In this document: piece by piece, positions 25,576 through 33,515 of the stretch
Layout of the letters: each line of letters starts with the position of its first letter
Numbering within the stretch: position 1 is the stretch's first letter
NCBI GenBank assembly: GCA_017434455.1
Contig: JAFRFG010000064.1
Span: forward strand, 1 to 64,000
DNA: 64,000 nucleotides
Direction of reading: 5' to 3'
From: Thermoguttaceae bacterium
GTDB taxonomy: Bacteria > Planctomycetota > Planctomycetia > Pirellulales > Thermoguttaceae
Made by a program: the position numbers and the translations under genes
The notes under the pieces: generated by a model
Told to the model about the DNA's origin: nothing
What the model saw: only the letters and a program-made list of their open reading frames with translations
The model's database searches: none

Positions 25576-26748
25576 ATGATGACGCCCCCTTTGCGATACT
25601 GTCTGTGCGAGGAGATGAACGGTTTTTCCCTGATGCGCCGCCGCCGCGCCGCTGTTGGTTTTGTCGTCTTTGTGTTTCTGGCGCTGGGCGCTTTGCTCCC
25701 CCTCCACGGCCAGGAAGAGCGGCGTTTCCGGCGGCAGGGCCGAATCTTCCCCCGCGCCCAGGCGTCCCGATCCTCCGATCCGCGAGTGCGCGGGCCGGCA
25801 TTGACCAAAGAGCTTCCGGCCGCCTCGCAGGCCCCGCGCTTCTCTTATTCGATCAGCAACTTAACCTGGAGTTCTCCCGACGGTTCGGTTCGCGTGACCG
25901 TCCGTCTGTTTACCCCCGACGGGGCGGCCGATTGTCCCGTGGTGATCTTCTCCCACGGGCTGGGGAGTTCTCCGGAACAGTTCGACTATCTGGCTTCCGC
26001 CTGGGCGCAGCAGGGGATCGTCACGGTGATGCTCCATCATCCCGACAGCGATAAATCGCAGTGGATGGGCCGCCTTCGTCCGATCGCGGAACTAAAAGGT
26101 ATTTATCAGCGGGTCTGGTCCGGCCGGGACCGGGCCCTGCTGATCCGCTTCGCCATCGACCGGCTCTGCGAAATGGCCGGTCAGGAGGGGACGGTCGGGG
26201 AGCAGATCGACACCAGCCGCATCGGCGTGGCGGGGAACGATCTCGGCGCCCTGGCGGCGATGCTCGTCGCCGGTCAGCTCCCCCCCGATAACGGCGAGTC
26301 CCTGGCCGACGCGCGCGTTTCGGCGGTGGCCGCTTTCAGCCCCACCGTCTTTTGCGCTCCCGACCGGGGGGCGGTGGTCTACGGCGGCATTGACGTTCCG
26401 TTTATCTCTTTCGCCGGCACCGAAGACAACGGGATCGTCGGCGATACCAAGGCGCCGGAGCGGCGGATCCCCTTCGATTCGATTCAGGATGTCTGCTGCT
26501 ACCACGTTACCTTGTTGGGAGGCGACCATCTGGTTTACGCGGGACATCTTCGCGCGGCCAAGAAAGATTGGGACGCGATGTACCAGGGTGTCCTTCGCGA
26601 CCTGTCGACCCTCTTCTGGAAGACCTTTTTGCTGGCGGATACCTACGCCTCGGTACAGTTAAATCACGGAACGCTGGTACTGCCGGCCTCGGTCGCGACG
26701 CTGGAACGAAAGGTCGTCGTCTCGGAGCACACCTCGGCCGCGCCGTGA
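25576..26748 (+). CDS. Exported alpha/beta hydrolase (acetylhydrolase-like) with Asp at the nucleophile position
   Basis: The protein has up to 390 residues. A membrane-spanning or signal segment follows MRRRR (about 21-46), so it is probably exported. The oxyanion HG motif SHGLG is at 126-130. At the nucleophile elbow, where relatives read GHSFG, this protein reads GNDLG (220-224), so Asp222 replaces Ser; D284 and H318 (GGDHLVYAGH) complete a plausible triad. Asp nucleophiles occur in haloalkane dehalogenases and epoxide hydrolases. The start is uncertain: ATGs at 25576, 25579 and 25615 all sit very close to GAGGAG boxes, and 25633 would begin exactly at the signal peptide. It lies 78 bases after tRNA-Ser with no terminator between. 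Confidence 0.8.
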   Translation: MMTPPLRYCLCEEMNGFSLMRRRRAAVGFVVFVFLALGALLPLHGQEERRFRRQGRIFPRAQASRSSDPRVRGPALTKELPAASQAPRFSYSISNLTWSSPDGSVRVTVRLFTPDGAADCPVVIFSHGLGSSPEQFDYLASAWAQQGIVTVMLHHPDSDKSQWMGRLRPIAELKGIYQRVWSGRDRALLIRFAIDRLCEMAGQEGTVGEQIDTSRIGVAGNDLGALAAMLVAGQLPPDNGESLADARVSAVAAFSPTVFCAPDRGAVVYGGIDVPFISFAGTEDNGIVGDTKAPERRIPFDSIQDVCCYHVTLLGGDHLVYAGHLRAAKKDWDAMYQGVLRDLSTLFWKTFLLADTYASVQLNHGTLVLPASVATLERKVVVSEHTSAAP

Positions 26749-26808
26749 CTGGAGTTTTTCTCCCGCCGCGAACATAAACAGGCCCGCAAACAAGAACAGG
26801 TGAGGGGA

Positions 26809-28224
26809 ATGACTCCCAAGCGTTTTTTCATTTATACCGTCGGTTGTCAGATGAACGTTCTCGATTCGGAGCTGGCGGCCGCGGCCCTGACACAGGCCGG
26901 GTATCAGCCGCTGAAAAGCGCCAAGGGAGCGGATATTATCCTTTTTAATACCTGCAGCGTTCGCGAGCACGCCGAAGAGAAAATCTACAGCGCCTTAGGG
27001 CGGCTGAAGCATTGGAAGGAGAGCCGTCCCGAGGGGATCATCGGGGTGATGGGGTGCATGGCGCAAAAAGACCGTGAGATCGTCTTTAAGCGCGCTCCCC
27101 ACGTCGATTTGGTGATCGGCCCCGGACAGATCGACCGGCTTCCCGATCTGATCGCGGAGATCCACAAAAACCAAACCCCGCGCATCGCGGTCAGCGCCGA
27201 TCGTTTCCACAGCGGTTCGGAGGCCGGGCCGGTTCGTGAGACTTTCCGCCGCTACGACCCGATCCGCCTTCCGGAGTTTCGTCCCAGCCGCTATCAGGCG
27301 ATGGTTCGCATTATGTTCGGCTGCGACAAATTCTGCTCGTACTGCATCGTCCCGAAGACGCGCGGTCCCGAACAGAGCCGCCCGGCCGACGATATTGTCC
27401 GCGAGATTAAGACACTGGCCGATTCCGGCTGCCTCGAGGTGATGCTCCTGGGGCAGACGGTGAACAGCTACCGCTGGAAGGACGCCGCCGGGACGGTGAC
27501 GATGGCCGATCTTTTGGAAAGAATCAACGGTATCGCCGGCATCGAGCGGATCCGCTTTGTCAGCAGCTACCCGACCGCGATGACCGACGACCTCCTCCAG
27601 GCGGTTCGCGATCTGGAGCATGTCATGCCGTACCTGCATGTCCCCGCGCAGCATGGGGCCGACACGGTCCTAAAGCGTATGCGCCGCCGCTACACGGCCG
27701 CCGAATACCGCGAGCTGGTCGATCGTATCTATCAGACGATTCCCGGGGCGGCGATCACCAGCGACTTTATCGTCGGTTTCTGCGGCGAGACCGAGGAGGA
27801 GTTCCAGCGGACGGTCGATCTGGTCCGCTGGGCGCGGTTCAAAAACTCGTTCATCTTTAAGTACAGCCAGCGCCCGGGAACCTACGCGGCCAAGCATTAC
27901 GACGACGATGTGAAGGAGTCGGAAAAGCGCCGCCGAAACAACGTGCTGCTCGATGTTCAAAACTCCATCAGCGCCGAGCAGAGCGCGCGGTTTGTCGGTC
28001 AGACGGTCGAGGTGCTGGTCGAGGGACCGAGCAAAACGGCGAAGAAGGGTACTCTTCCGCTGGTCGGCGCCTCGACCTCCCAAACGCAGCTGACGGGAAG
28101 AACCCCCTGCGATCGAATCGTCGTTTTCGACGGACCCACCTCGCTGACCGGAACCCTGGCGCGTGTGCGGGTCACCGAAGCCGCCCCGTTTACCCTCTTT
28201 GGATCTCTTCAAAGCGACGCCTAA
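26809..28224 (+). CDS. miaB: tRNA-2-methylthio-N6-dimethylallyladenosine synthase
   Basis: This radical-SAM methylthiotransferase modifies A37 of tRNAs reading UNN codons, which include the tRNA-Ser(UGA) encoded just upstream. The 471 residues show the three domains in order. The N-terminal MTTase domain has C13, C49 and C83 (VGCQMN, NTCS, MGCMAQ) for one 4Fe-4S cluster. The radical SAM core has CxxxCxxC at C172, C176 and C179. A C-terminal TRAM domain (about 400-465) has a VLVEGPSK segment. A GTG at 26800 is an alternative start. ATG 26809 fits the family and has an AGGTGAGGGGA purine tract upstream. A weak hairpin (about 28236-28256) follows the stop. Confidence 0.95.
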   Translation: MTPKRFFIYTVGCQMNVLDSELAAAALTQAGYQPLKSAKGADIILFNTCSVREHAEEKIYSALGRLKHWKESRPEGIIGVMGCMAQKDREIVFKRAPHVDLVIGPGQIDRLPDLIAEIHKNQTPRIAVSADRFHSGSEAGPVRETFRRYDPIRLPEFRPSRYQAMVRIMFGCDKFCSYCIVPKTRGPEQSRPADDIVREIKTLADSGCLEVMLLGQTVNSYRWKDAAGTVTMADLLERINGIAGIERIRFVSSYPTAMTDDLLQAVRDLEHVMPYLHVPAQHGADTVLKRMRRRYTAAEYRELVDRIYQTIPGAAITSDFIVGFCGETEEEFQRTVDLVRWARFKNSFIFKYSQRPGTYAAKHYDDDVKESEKRRRNNVLLDVQNSISAEQSARFVGQTVEVLVEGPSKTAKKGTLPLVGASTSQTQLTGRTPCDRIVVFDGPTSLTGTLARVRVTEAAPFTLFGSLQSDA

Positions 28225-28235
28225 ATCCCCGGGGG

Positions 28236-28272
28236 GGAAGAGATCTTCCGCCGCGTAAAAATTTTTTCACTC
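28236..28272 (+). terminator. Weak hairpin after miaB
   Basis: GGAAG-AGAT-CTTCC lies about 15 bases past the miaB stop and is followed, after several bases, by an A/T run. The stem is short, so termination is uncertain. Confidence 0.3.
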
Positions 28273-28297
28273 CCGGGTGGTTTTCCGGCTCAAATCC

Positions 28298-28326
28298 TTG
28301 ACAAAATGGGTGTTTCCCCCGATAAT
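28298..28326 (+). promoter_or_regulatory. Promoter of tex
   Basis: Consensus TTGACA (28298-28303) and GATAAT (28321-28326) are separated by 17 bases. It lies about 275 bases before the tex ATG, so the mRNA has an unusually long leader. The rest of the 28225-28602 gap holds no supported reading frame. Confidence 0.75.
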
Positions 28327-28353
28327 TTGGCTTTGTTTCCGACGCTTTGGCTT

Positions 28354-28384
28354 GTTTCTTAATAGGTCAACTTTTTTAAGAAAC
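28354..28384 (+). promoter_or_regulatory. Perfect inverted repeat in the tex leader
   Basis: GTTTCTTAA (28354-28362) and TTAAGAAAC (28376-28384) are perfect 9-bp arms around a 13-base loop, about 20 bases into the expected transcript. It may be a 5' stabilising stem, or a regulator site in DNA. Confidence 0.5.
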
Positions 28385-28602
28385 GATCGTCACGGCGGGT
28401 GTTTTTCGCTTCGGTAACCATTTTTGAGGAGAAGGGATTTAAAAAAACCTTTCATCATCCGTTGTTCGCGGCGCTGTTCTTCGTTTGTCGGCGCGCCGCC
28501 GAAGTCGTCTGATTTAGCGCCCTTTTAAATACGGGCCGTGTTGTTTTTCTTTCCTTCGTCCGCGGCCATTGGCAAGGAGCGAAGGATTGCTGGAAAGTCG
28601 CT

Positions 28603-31500
28603 ATGATCGAACCGTTGACCGTTGACCTTTCTCTTGTCGCTCATGATGTCGGACTTGACCCGCAGCAGGTCGAGACCGTGGTGAAGTTTTACGAAGAGGG
28701 GTATTCTGTTCCGTTTATCGCTCGTTACCGCAAAGACGAAACGCACAATCTCCGCGAGGAGGAGCTCTGGGCCATCGTCGACAAGTACCGTGACGTCCAG
28801 AAGCTCAACGAGCGGAAGCAGAAGATACTTCATACGATCAGCGTCCTCGGAAAGCTCACCGACGACCTCGAAAAGAAAATTCGCGGCGCGCGCTCCAAGC
28901 GTTCCCTGGACGATCTTTACCTTCCGTTCAAACAAAAACGGCAGACCCTTGCCGCCAGCGCCAGAGAGAAGGGGTTGGAACCCCTGGCGATGAAGATCTT
29001 CGGCGCCGAGGCACCCTTCGATTTGAATCAGGCCGCCGCCGAGTTTATCAGTGAAGGGAAGAAGGTCGCTTCCGCCGCCGAGGCGCTGGAGGGGGCCGGG
29101 CATATCATCAGCGCGCTGTTCTGCGGCCGTGTCGATCTGCGTCAGGCGCTGCGCGATTACATTTCCCACAACGGGAAGCTGGTCTCCACCGCGCTTCGCC
29201 CGTTTGCCGGCGCGGCCGACGGTAAACAAAGCGACAAACCGCAGTCGGAAGAATCGGCCGCCGCGCAAACGCCCGCCGCCGAAAAGGAAAAGGCCGCCGA
29301 CGGCGGCGCCAAAGCCGCTGAACAAGCCGCCGAAACCGCCAAGCCGGCCGATACCGCCGAGGTCAAAGAATCTGCCGAGCCGAGCGATACCGCCAAGGCC
29401 GACGATACGGCTAAGTCCGCCGAGCCCGCCAAGTCCGGCGCGCGGCCCGGGAGAAACCAGAAGCAAAACAAGAAAAAGTCGAGGAAGACCCCCGCGCAGG
29501 TGCGCGCCGAGCAAAAAGAGAAGCTGTACAGCGACTACTTCGATTTCTCGACCCCGCTGCGCGGCTGTCCCGCGCATCGCGTGATGACCTTAAACCGCGG
29601 GGAACAGGAGCGTGTGCTTCGGGTTCGTGTCGACTACGACCGGGCCGAGGTCGAAAAGCTCGCCCAGCAGACGGCCGGTCTGGAAAACCACCCGCAAAAA
29701 GATTTCCTCGAGACCTGCTTAAGCGACGCGCTGACCCGGCTGATCCTCCCCTCGGTCGAGCGGGAGATCCGCAGCGACCGAACCGAAAGGGCCGAGCGCC
29801 AGTCGCTGGTCGTTTTCGCGAAGAATCTCCGCAATCTGTTGCTTCAAAAGCCGCTGTACCGCCGCCGCGTCCTGGCGCTGGATCCGGGTTTTCGCCACGG
29901 CTGCAAACTGGCTGCCCTCGATGAGTTCGGCAATTTCCTCGCCAACGAGACGGTCTTTATTACCGGCAGCGCCGAACGGCGCGGCAAAGCGGCCGCGAAG
30001 CTGGTCGAGCTGATCAAGAGGTTTAACCTGACGGTGATCGCCATCGGCAACGGCACCGGCTGTCGTGAAGCCGAAGACTTTGTCGCCAAAATGATCGCCG
30101 AGCATTTCGCCGATCAAGAGCTGGTCTACATCATCGTCAACGAAGCCGGCGCCAGTATCTACTCCACCTCGATCGCCGCTCAGGAAGAACTGCCTCAGTT
30201 CGACCCGCTGGTGCGCGGCGCCATCTCCATCGGCCGCCGTCTTCAAGACCCGCTCAACGAGCTGGTCAAAATCGATCCCGAAAACCTGGGAATCGGTCTG
30301 TATCAGCACGACCTTAAGCGAGACTGGCTTCAAGAGTCGCTGCGCGACGTGGTCGAGTCGTGCGTCAACTACGTCGGGGTCGATCTGAACACCGCCACCC
30401 CCGCGATTCTGCGTTATGTCGCCGGTCTGAAGCAGGCCCTCTCCAAGCGTGTCTACGAGTATCGCCGAGAAAACGGTCCGTTCCGCTGCCGTGAGGACCT
30501 CAAGAAAGTCAACGGCCTGGGAGACGCCGTCTTTAAGAACTGCGCCGGTTTTCTTCGGATCGCCGACGGAAGCGAGCCGCTGGACTCGACCTGGATCCAC
30601 CCCGAGAGCTACGAGCTGGCCGAGAAGATCCTAAAAAAGATCGGCTACGCCAAAGAGAATCTTCTCGATCCCGAAAAGCGCTCCGCTTTGGCGGAGCTGG
30701 TTCCGACGCTCAAGACCAAAGCGCTGGCCGTGGAGTTCGGCGCCGGGGTGATGACGGTCGCCGATATTTTGGAGCAGTTCAAGCGCCCGGGGCGCGACCC
30801 GCGCAGTTCCTCTTCCGGGCCGATCTTCAAGAAGGGGGTCATGAAGATCGAAGACCTCAAACCGGGTATGGAGCTGACCGGCACGGTTCTGAACGTCGTC
30901 GACTTTGGCGCCTTCGTCGATATCGGCCTGCACGACTCCGGCTTGGTTCATATCAGCCGAATGAAGGACAAATACGTCAGTGACGCACACCAGTACCTGG
31001 CCGTCGGCGATGTGATCAAGGTTTGGGTCGTCGACGTCGATCAAAAGCGCAGCCGGATCTCGCTGTCGATGATCGCCCCGGGAAGCGAGGACGCCGATCG
31101 TCAAGGTGATCGTGATCCGCGCCGCGGCCGGGGGGACCGCTCCCGTGATGATCGCCCCCGTGAAGACCGTCCCCGCGCCGAGCGTGAGGGCCGCGAGGAG
31201 CGCCGCGGCCGTGACGACCGCTCCCGTGACGACCGGCCCCGCGGGGAGCGGCGCCAGAGGCGTGAGCGCGGGGAGCGGCAGACGATCCGTTCGGTCTCGC
31301 TTCCGGCGGAGCGGTCGATCAAACCGATCTCCGACGAGATGAAGCAGGGGAAGGAGCCGATGCGCAGCTTCAGCGACCTGGCGCAGCTGTTCGGCCGGAT
31401 TCAGCCGACCGAAGAAGGGAAGAAAAAGCCCGCCAAGCAGGTTTCCCCGGCCGAAGAGAAAAGCGCCGAAGACAAGAGCGAACCGGAGGGGCGGGAGTAG
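28603..31500 (+). CDS. tex: Tex-family RNA-binding transcription accessory protein with Ala-rich insertion and Arg/Asp-rich tail
   Basis: Tex is a conserved cytoplasmic nucleic-acid-binding protein of the Spt6 family. Most bacterial Tex proteins have 720-780 residues; this one has 965. Domain order: N-terminal HTH region (GYSVPFIARYRKDETHNL near 27-50), an inserted low-complexity Ala/Glu/Lys/Pro tract (about 205-305), the YqgF-like RNase fold (VLALDPGFRHGCKLA), helix-hairpin-helix (REDLKKVNGLGDAVFKNC), and an S1 domain (about 757-826). An Arg/Asp/Gly-rich tail (about 832-905) follows, then a Lys/Glu-rich end. The tail resembles disordered RG-rich RNA-binding extensions. A GGA-rich tract upstream of the ATG is a weak RBS, and the leader is long. 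Confidence 0.93.
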   Translation: MIEPLTVDLSLVAHDVGLDPQQVETVVKFYEEGYSVPFIARYRKDETHNLREEELWAIVDKYRDVQKLNERKQKILHTISVLGKLTDDLEKKIRGARSKRSLDDLYLPFKQKRQTLAASAREKGLEPLAMKIFGAEAPFDLNQAAAEFISEGKKVASAAEALEGAGHIISALFCGRVDLRQALRDYISHNGKLVSTALRPFAGAADGKQSDKPQSEESAAAQTPAAEKEKAADGGAKAAEQAAETAKPADTAEVKESAEPSDTAKADDTAKSAEPAKSGARPGRNQKQNKKKSRKTPAQVRAEQKEKLYSDYFDFSTPLRGCPAHRVMTLNRGEQERVLRVRVDYDRAEVEKLAQQTAGLENHPQKDFLETCLSDALTRLILPSVEREIRSDRTERAERQSLVVFAKNLRNLLLQKPLYRRRVLALDPGFRHGCKLAALDEFGNFLANETVFITGSAERRGKAAAKLVELIKRFNLTVIAIGNGTGCREAEDFVAKMIAEHFADQELVYIIVNEAGASIYSTSIAAQEELPQFDPLVRGAISIGRRLQDPLNELVKIDPENLGIGLYQHDLKRDWLQESLRDVVESCVNYVGVDLNTATPAILRYVAGLKQALSKRVYEYRRENGPFRCREDLKKVNGLGDAVFKNCAGFLRIADGSEPLDSTWIHPESYELAEKILKKIGYAKENLLDPEKRSALAELVPTLKTKALAVEFGAGVMTVADILEQFKRPGRDPRSSSSGPIFKKGVMKIEDLKPGMELTGTVLNVVDFGAFVDIGLHDSGLVHISRMKDKYVSDAHQYLAVGDVIKVWVVDVDQKRSRISLSMIAPGSEDADRQGDRDPRRGRGDRSRDDRPREDRPRAEREGREERRGRDDRSRDDRPRGERRQRRERGERQTIRSVSLPAERSIKPISDEMKQGKEPMRSFSDLAQLFGRIQPTEEGKKKPAKQVSPAEEKSAEDKSEPEGRE

Positions 31501-31519
31501 GTTTTCGCCGGCGCGAAAG

Positions 31520-31564
31520 AAAGCGGCTGTATGGGAGAAATACCCCCGTACAGCCGCTTTTTGT
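31520..31564. terminator. Terminator between tex and the Rrf2 gene
   Basis: 12-base arms, AAAGCGGCTGTA (31520-31531) and its complement (31549-31560), are followed by TTTTTG on the forward strand. It lies between convergent genes; the A-tract on the left gives a weaker U-run for the reverse direction. Confidence 0.88.
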
Positions 31565-31585
31565 TTGCGCGCCCAAACTATCTTG

Positions 31586-31981
31586 TTATTTCTTCATCAG
31601 GTCGCTGAGCCGTTTCCCATAGAAGAAATCGCGGATCATTTTGTCGTACTGCGCCCACAGCGGGAGGGTCTGACAGTACGGCGCGCGGGGGCACGGCTTG
31701 GCGCCGGGGGCCAGGCAGGAGACGACGGCCAGGGAACCTTCCATTTGCTCTAAAATCTCGCCGACGCTGTACCGGTCCGGTTTGCGGCACAGCTTGTAGC
31801 CGCCGCTTCGGCCGCTCACCCCGGAGATGAGCTTTCCGGCGACCAGTTTCTTAACGATGATTTCCAGATACTTTTTGGAGATCCCCTGGCGCAGGGCGAT
31901 ATCCTTGAGCGGCACAAAGCCGTCGTGCTCGGCTAAATCGAGCATCACGCGCAGAGCGTAGCGTCCTTTTGTCGAGATCAT
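31586..31981 (-). CDS. Rrf2-family transcriptional regulator (CymR/IscR-like)
   Basis: The protein has 131 residues, typical of the family. The winged-helix region includes MISTKGRYALRVMLDLA and IALRQGISKKYLEIIVKKL, then the wing GRSGGYKL. Three cysteines, C89, C97 and C103 (C-x7-C-x5-C), sit where IscR, NsrR and RsrR bind an Fe-S cluster, so it could sense Fe-S status or redox. It is divergent from metY-cysK across 227 bases with both promoters in between, the arrangement of a local repressor. CymR in Firmicutes controls cysteine genes but lacks these cysteines. This one may combine a sulfur-gene target with a cluster sensor; that is inference. Confidence 0.88.
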   Translation of the reverse strand: MISTKGRYALRVMLDLAEHDGFVPLKDIALRQGISKKYLEIIVKKLVAGKLISGVSGRSGGYKLCRKPDRYSVGEILEQMEGSLAVVSCLAPGAKPCPRAPYCQTLPLWAQYDKMIRDFFYGKRLSDLMKK

Positions 31982-32010
31982 ACGATTGATTTTTCCTTAT
32001 GTTTTCGCCT

Positions 32011-32039
32011 AGTATAACGAGGGGTAAATAGAAAATCAA
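32011..32039 (-). promoter_or_regulatory. Promoter of the Rrf2 regulator gene
   Basis: On the reverse strand, TTGATT (32034-32039) and TATACT (32011-32016) are 17 bases apart. The start codon is 29 bases downstream with AAGGAAA about 10 bases before it. Confidence 0.65.
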
Positions 32040-32067
32040 TAGAAAAAAACCGGGAAAACCGATATTG

Positions 32068-32100
32068 CCTATTGACATAGTAGGTGAATCGGTGTATGAT
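32068..32100 (+). promoter_or_regulatory. metY-cysK promoter with a candidate operator over the -35
   Basis: Consensus TTGACA (32072-32077) and TATGAT (32095-32100) are separated by 17 bases. The -35 is embedded in dyad symmetry: CTAT-TGAC-ATAG (32069-32080), with a wider CCTA...TAGG pair (32068-32071, 32081-32084). A repressor here would block polymerase binding. The divergent Rrf2 product is the obvious candidate. The approximately 100-base leader to 32208 shows only a weak hairpin. Confidence 0.7.
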
Positions 32101-32208
32101 CTGTCCAAACGCGTGAGGGGAAGGGCTTTTTACGTGCCGCCGGCCGTGTCCGCCCCCAGTGCCTCTTGGGCTGAAGCACCGCTTCAAAACAAAAAGAGAA
32201 TCAAGGAG

Positions 32209-33501
32209 ATGGGTACTAAGAACAAATACAAATTTGAGACGTTACAGCTGCATGTCGGACAAGAGAACCCGGACCCGGCCAGCGACGCCCGCGCGGTCCC
32301 TATCTACGCGACGACCAGCTATGTGTTCCGCAATGCCCAGCACGCCGCCGACCGCTTTGGTCTGGCCGATCCCGGCAATATCTACGGGCGGCTGACCAAC
32401 TCCACGCAGGGGGTGTTCGAAGACCGCATCGCGGCGTTGGAAGGCGGTATTGCCGGCCTGGCGGTCGCCTCCGGCGCGGCGGCGATCACCTACACGATCG
32501 AGGCGCTGGCGACCAAAGGCGAGCATATCGTCTCGCAGAAGACTATCTACGGCGGCAGCGCCAACTTGCTGGCGCATACCCTGCCGCTTTACGGCATCGA
32601 GACGAGCTTCGTCAACATCCACGATCTGGATGAGGTCACCGCGGCGATCCGGCCGAATACCAAGGCGATCTACATCGAGACCCTGGGGAACCCCAACAGC
32701 GACATCCCCGATATTGAAGCGCTGGCCAAAATCGCCCACGATCACGGCATCCCGCTGGTCGTCGACAACACGTTCGGCACGCCGTTCCTCATCCGGCCCA
32801 TCGAATATGGCGCGGACATTGTGCTGCACAGCGCCACCAAGTTTATCGGCGGCCACGGCACGACCCTCGGCGGGGTCATTGTCGATGCCGGCTCTTTCGA
32901 TTGGGCGGCCAGCGGCCGGTATCCGTGGCTCAGCCAGCCGAACCCCAGCTATCACGGCGTGAGGTTTACCGAGGCGGCGGGCCCGGCGGCGTTCGCTACC
33001 TATATCCGCGCGATCCTGCTGCGCGACACCGGCTCGTGTATCTCCCCGTTCGCGGCGTTTTTGCTCCTGCAGGGGACCGAGACGCTCTCTTTGCGCATGG
33101 AGCGCCACGCCCAGAACACCAAGAAGGTGGTCGACTACCTGGTGCGTCACCCGCAGGTCGAGAAAGTCTATCACCCCCTGCTGCCCGACCATCCCGACCA
33201 CGCGCTGTACCAGAGGTATTTCCCCAACGGCGGCGGGTCGATCTTTACCTTCGATATCAAGGGGGGGCAGAAGGAGGCGTTCGCGTTCATCGACGGGCTG
33301 GAGATCTTCTCGCTGCTGGCGAACGTCGCCGACGTGAAGAGTCTGGTCATCCATCCCGCCACCACAACACACTCGCAGTTCACGGCCGAAGAACTGGAAT
33401 CGGCGGGCATCCACCCGAACACGATCCGGCTTTCGATCGGAACGGAGCACATCGATGATATTCTCGCCGACCTCGACAAGGGGTTCGCGGCGGTCAACTA
33501 A
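32209..33501 (+). CDS. metY: O-acetylhomoserine sulfhydrylase (MetY-type Cys/Met metabolism PLP enzyme)
   Basis: The protein has 430 residues, the length of MetY rather than of the shorter cystathionine synthases. PLP motifs: [10 protein letters not shown] near the N-terminus, [22 protein letters not shown], and the Schiff-base lysine K211 in [16 protein letters not shown]. The GHGTTLGG motif and the long C-terminal half are MetY-type. The enzyme makes homocysteine from O-acetylhomoserine and sulfide. The start ATG at 32209 abuts its AAGGAG, an unusually short spacing; an upstream purine run (AAAAAGAGA) may serve instead. The 14-base gap to cysK indicates an operon. Confidence 0.92.
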   Translation: MGTKNKYKFETLQLHVGQENPDPASDARAVPIYATTSYVFRNAQHAADRFGLADPGNIYGRLTNSTQGVFEDRIAALEGGIAGLAVASGAAAITYTIEALATKGEHIVSQKTIYGGSANLLAHTLPLYGIETSFVNIHDLDEVTAAIRPNTKAIYIETLGNPNSDIPDIEALAKIAHDHGIPLVVDNTFGTPFLIRPIEYGADIVLHSATKFIGGHGTTLGGVIVDAGSFDWAASGRYPWLSQPNPSYHGVRFTEAAGPAAFATYIRAILLRDTGSCISPFAAFLLLQGTETLSLRMERHAQNTKKVVDYLVRHPQVEKVYHPLLPDHPDHALYQRYFPNGGGSIFTFDIKGGQKEAFAFIDGLEIFSLLANVADVKSLVIHPATTTHSQFTAEELESAGIHPNTIRLSIGTEHIDDILADLDKGFAAVN

Positions 33502-33515
33502 AGGAGGAAACGGAC

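Noticed and set aside
28404-28530. Leader peptide in the tex 5' region behind a GAGGAG box
   Set aside because: No ATG, GTG or TTG stands at a usable distance after the purine box, and the frames are short.
32101-32208. SAM riboswitch in the metY leader
   Set aside because: No match to the SAM-I core or kink-turn by eye, and only one weak hairpin is seen.
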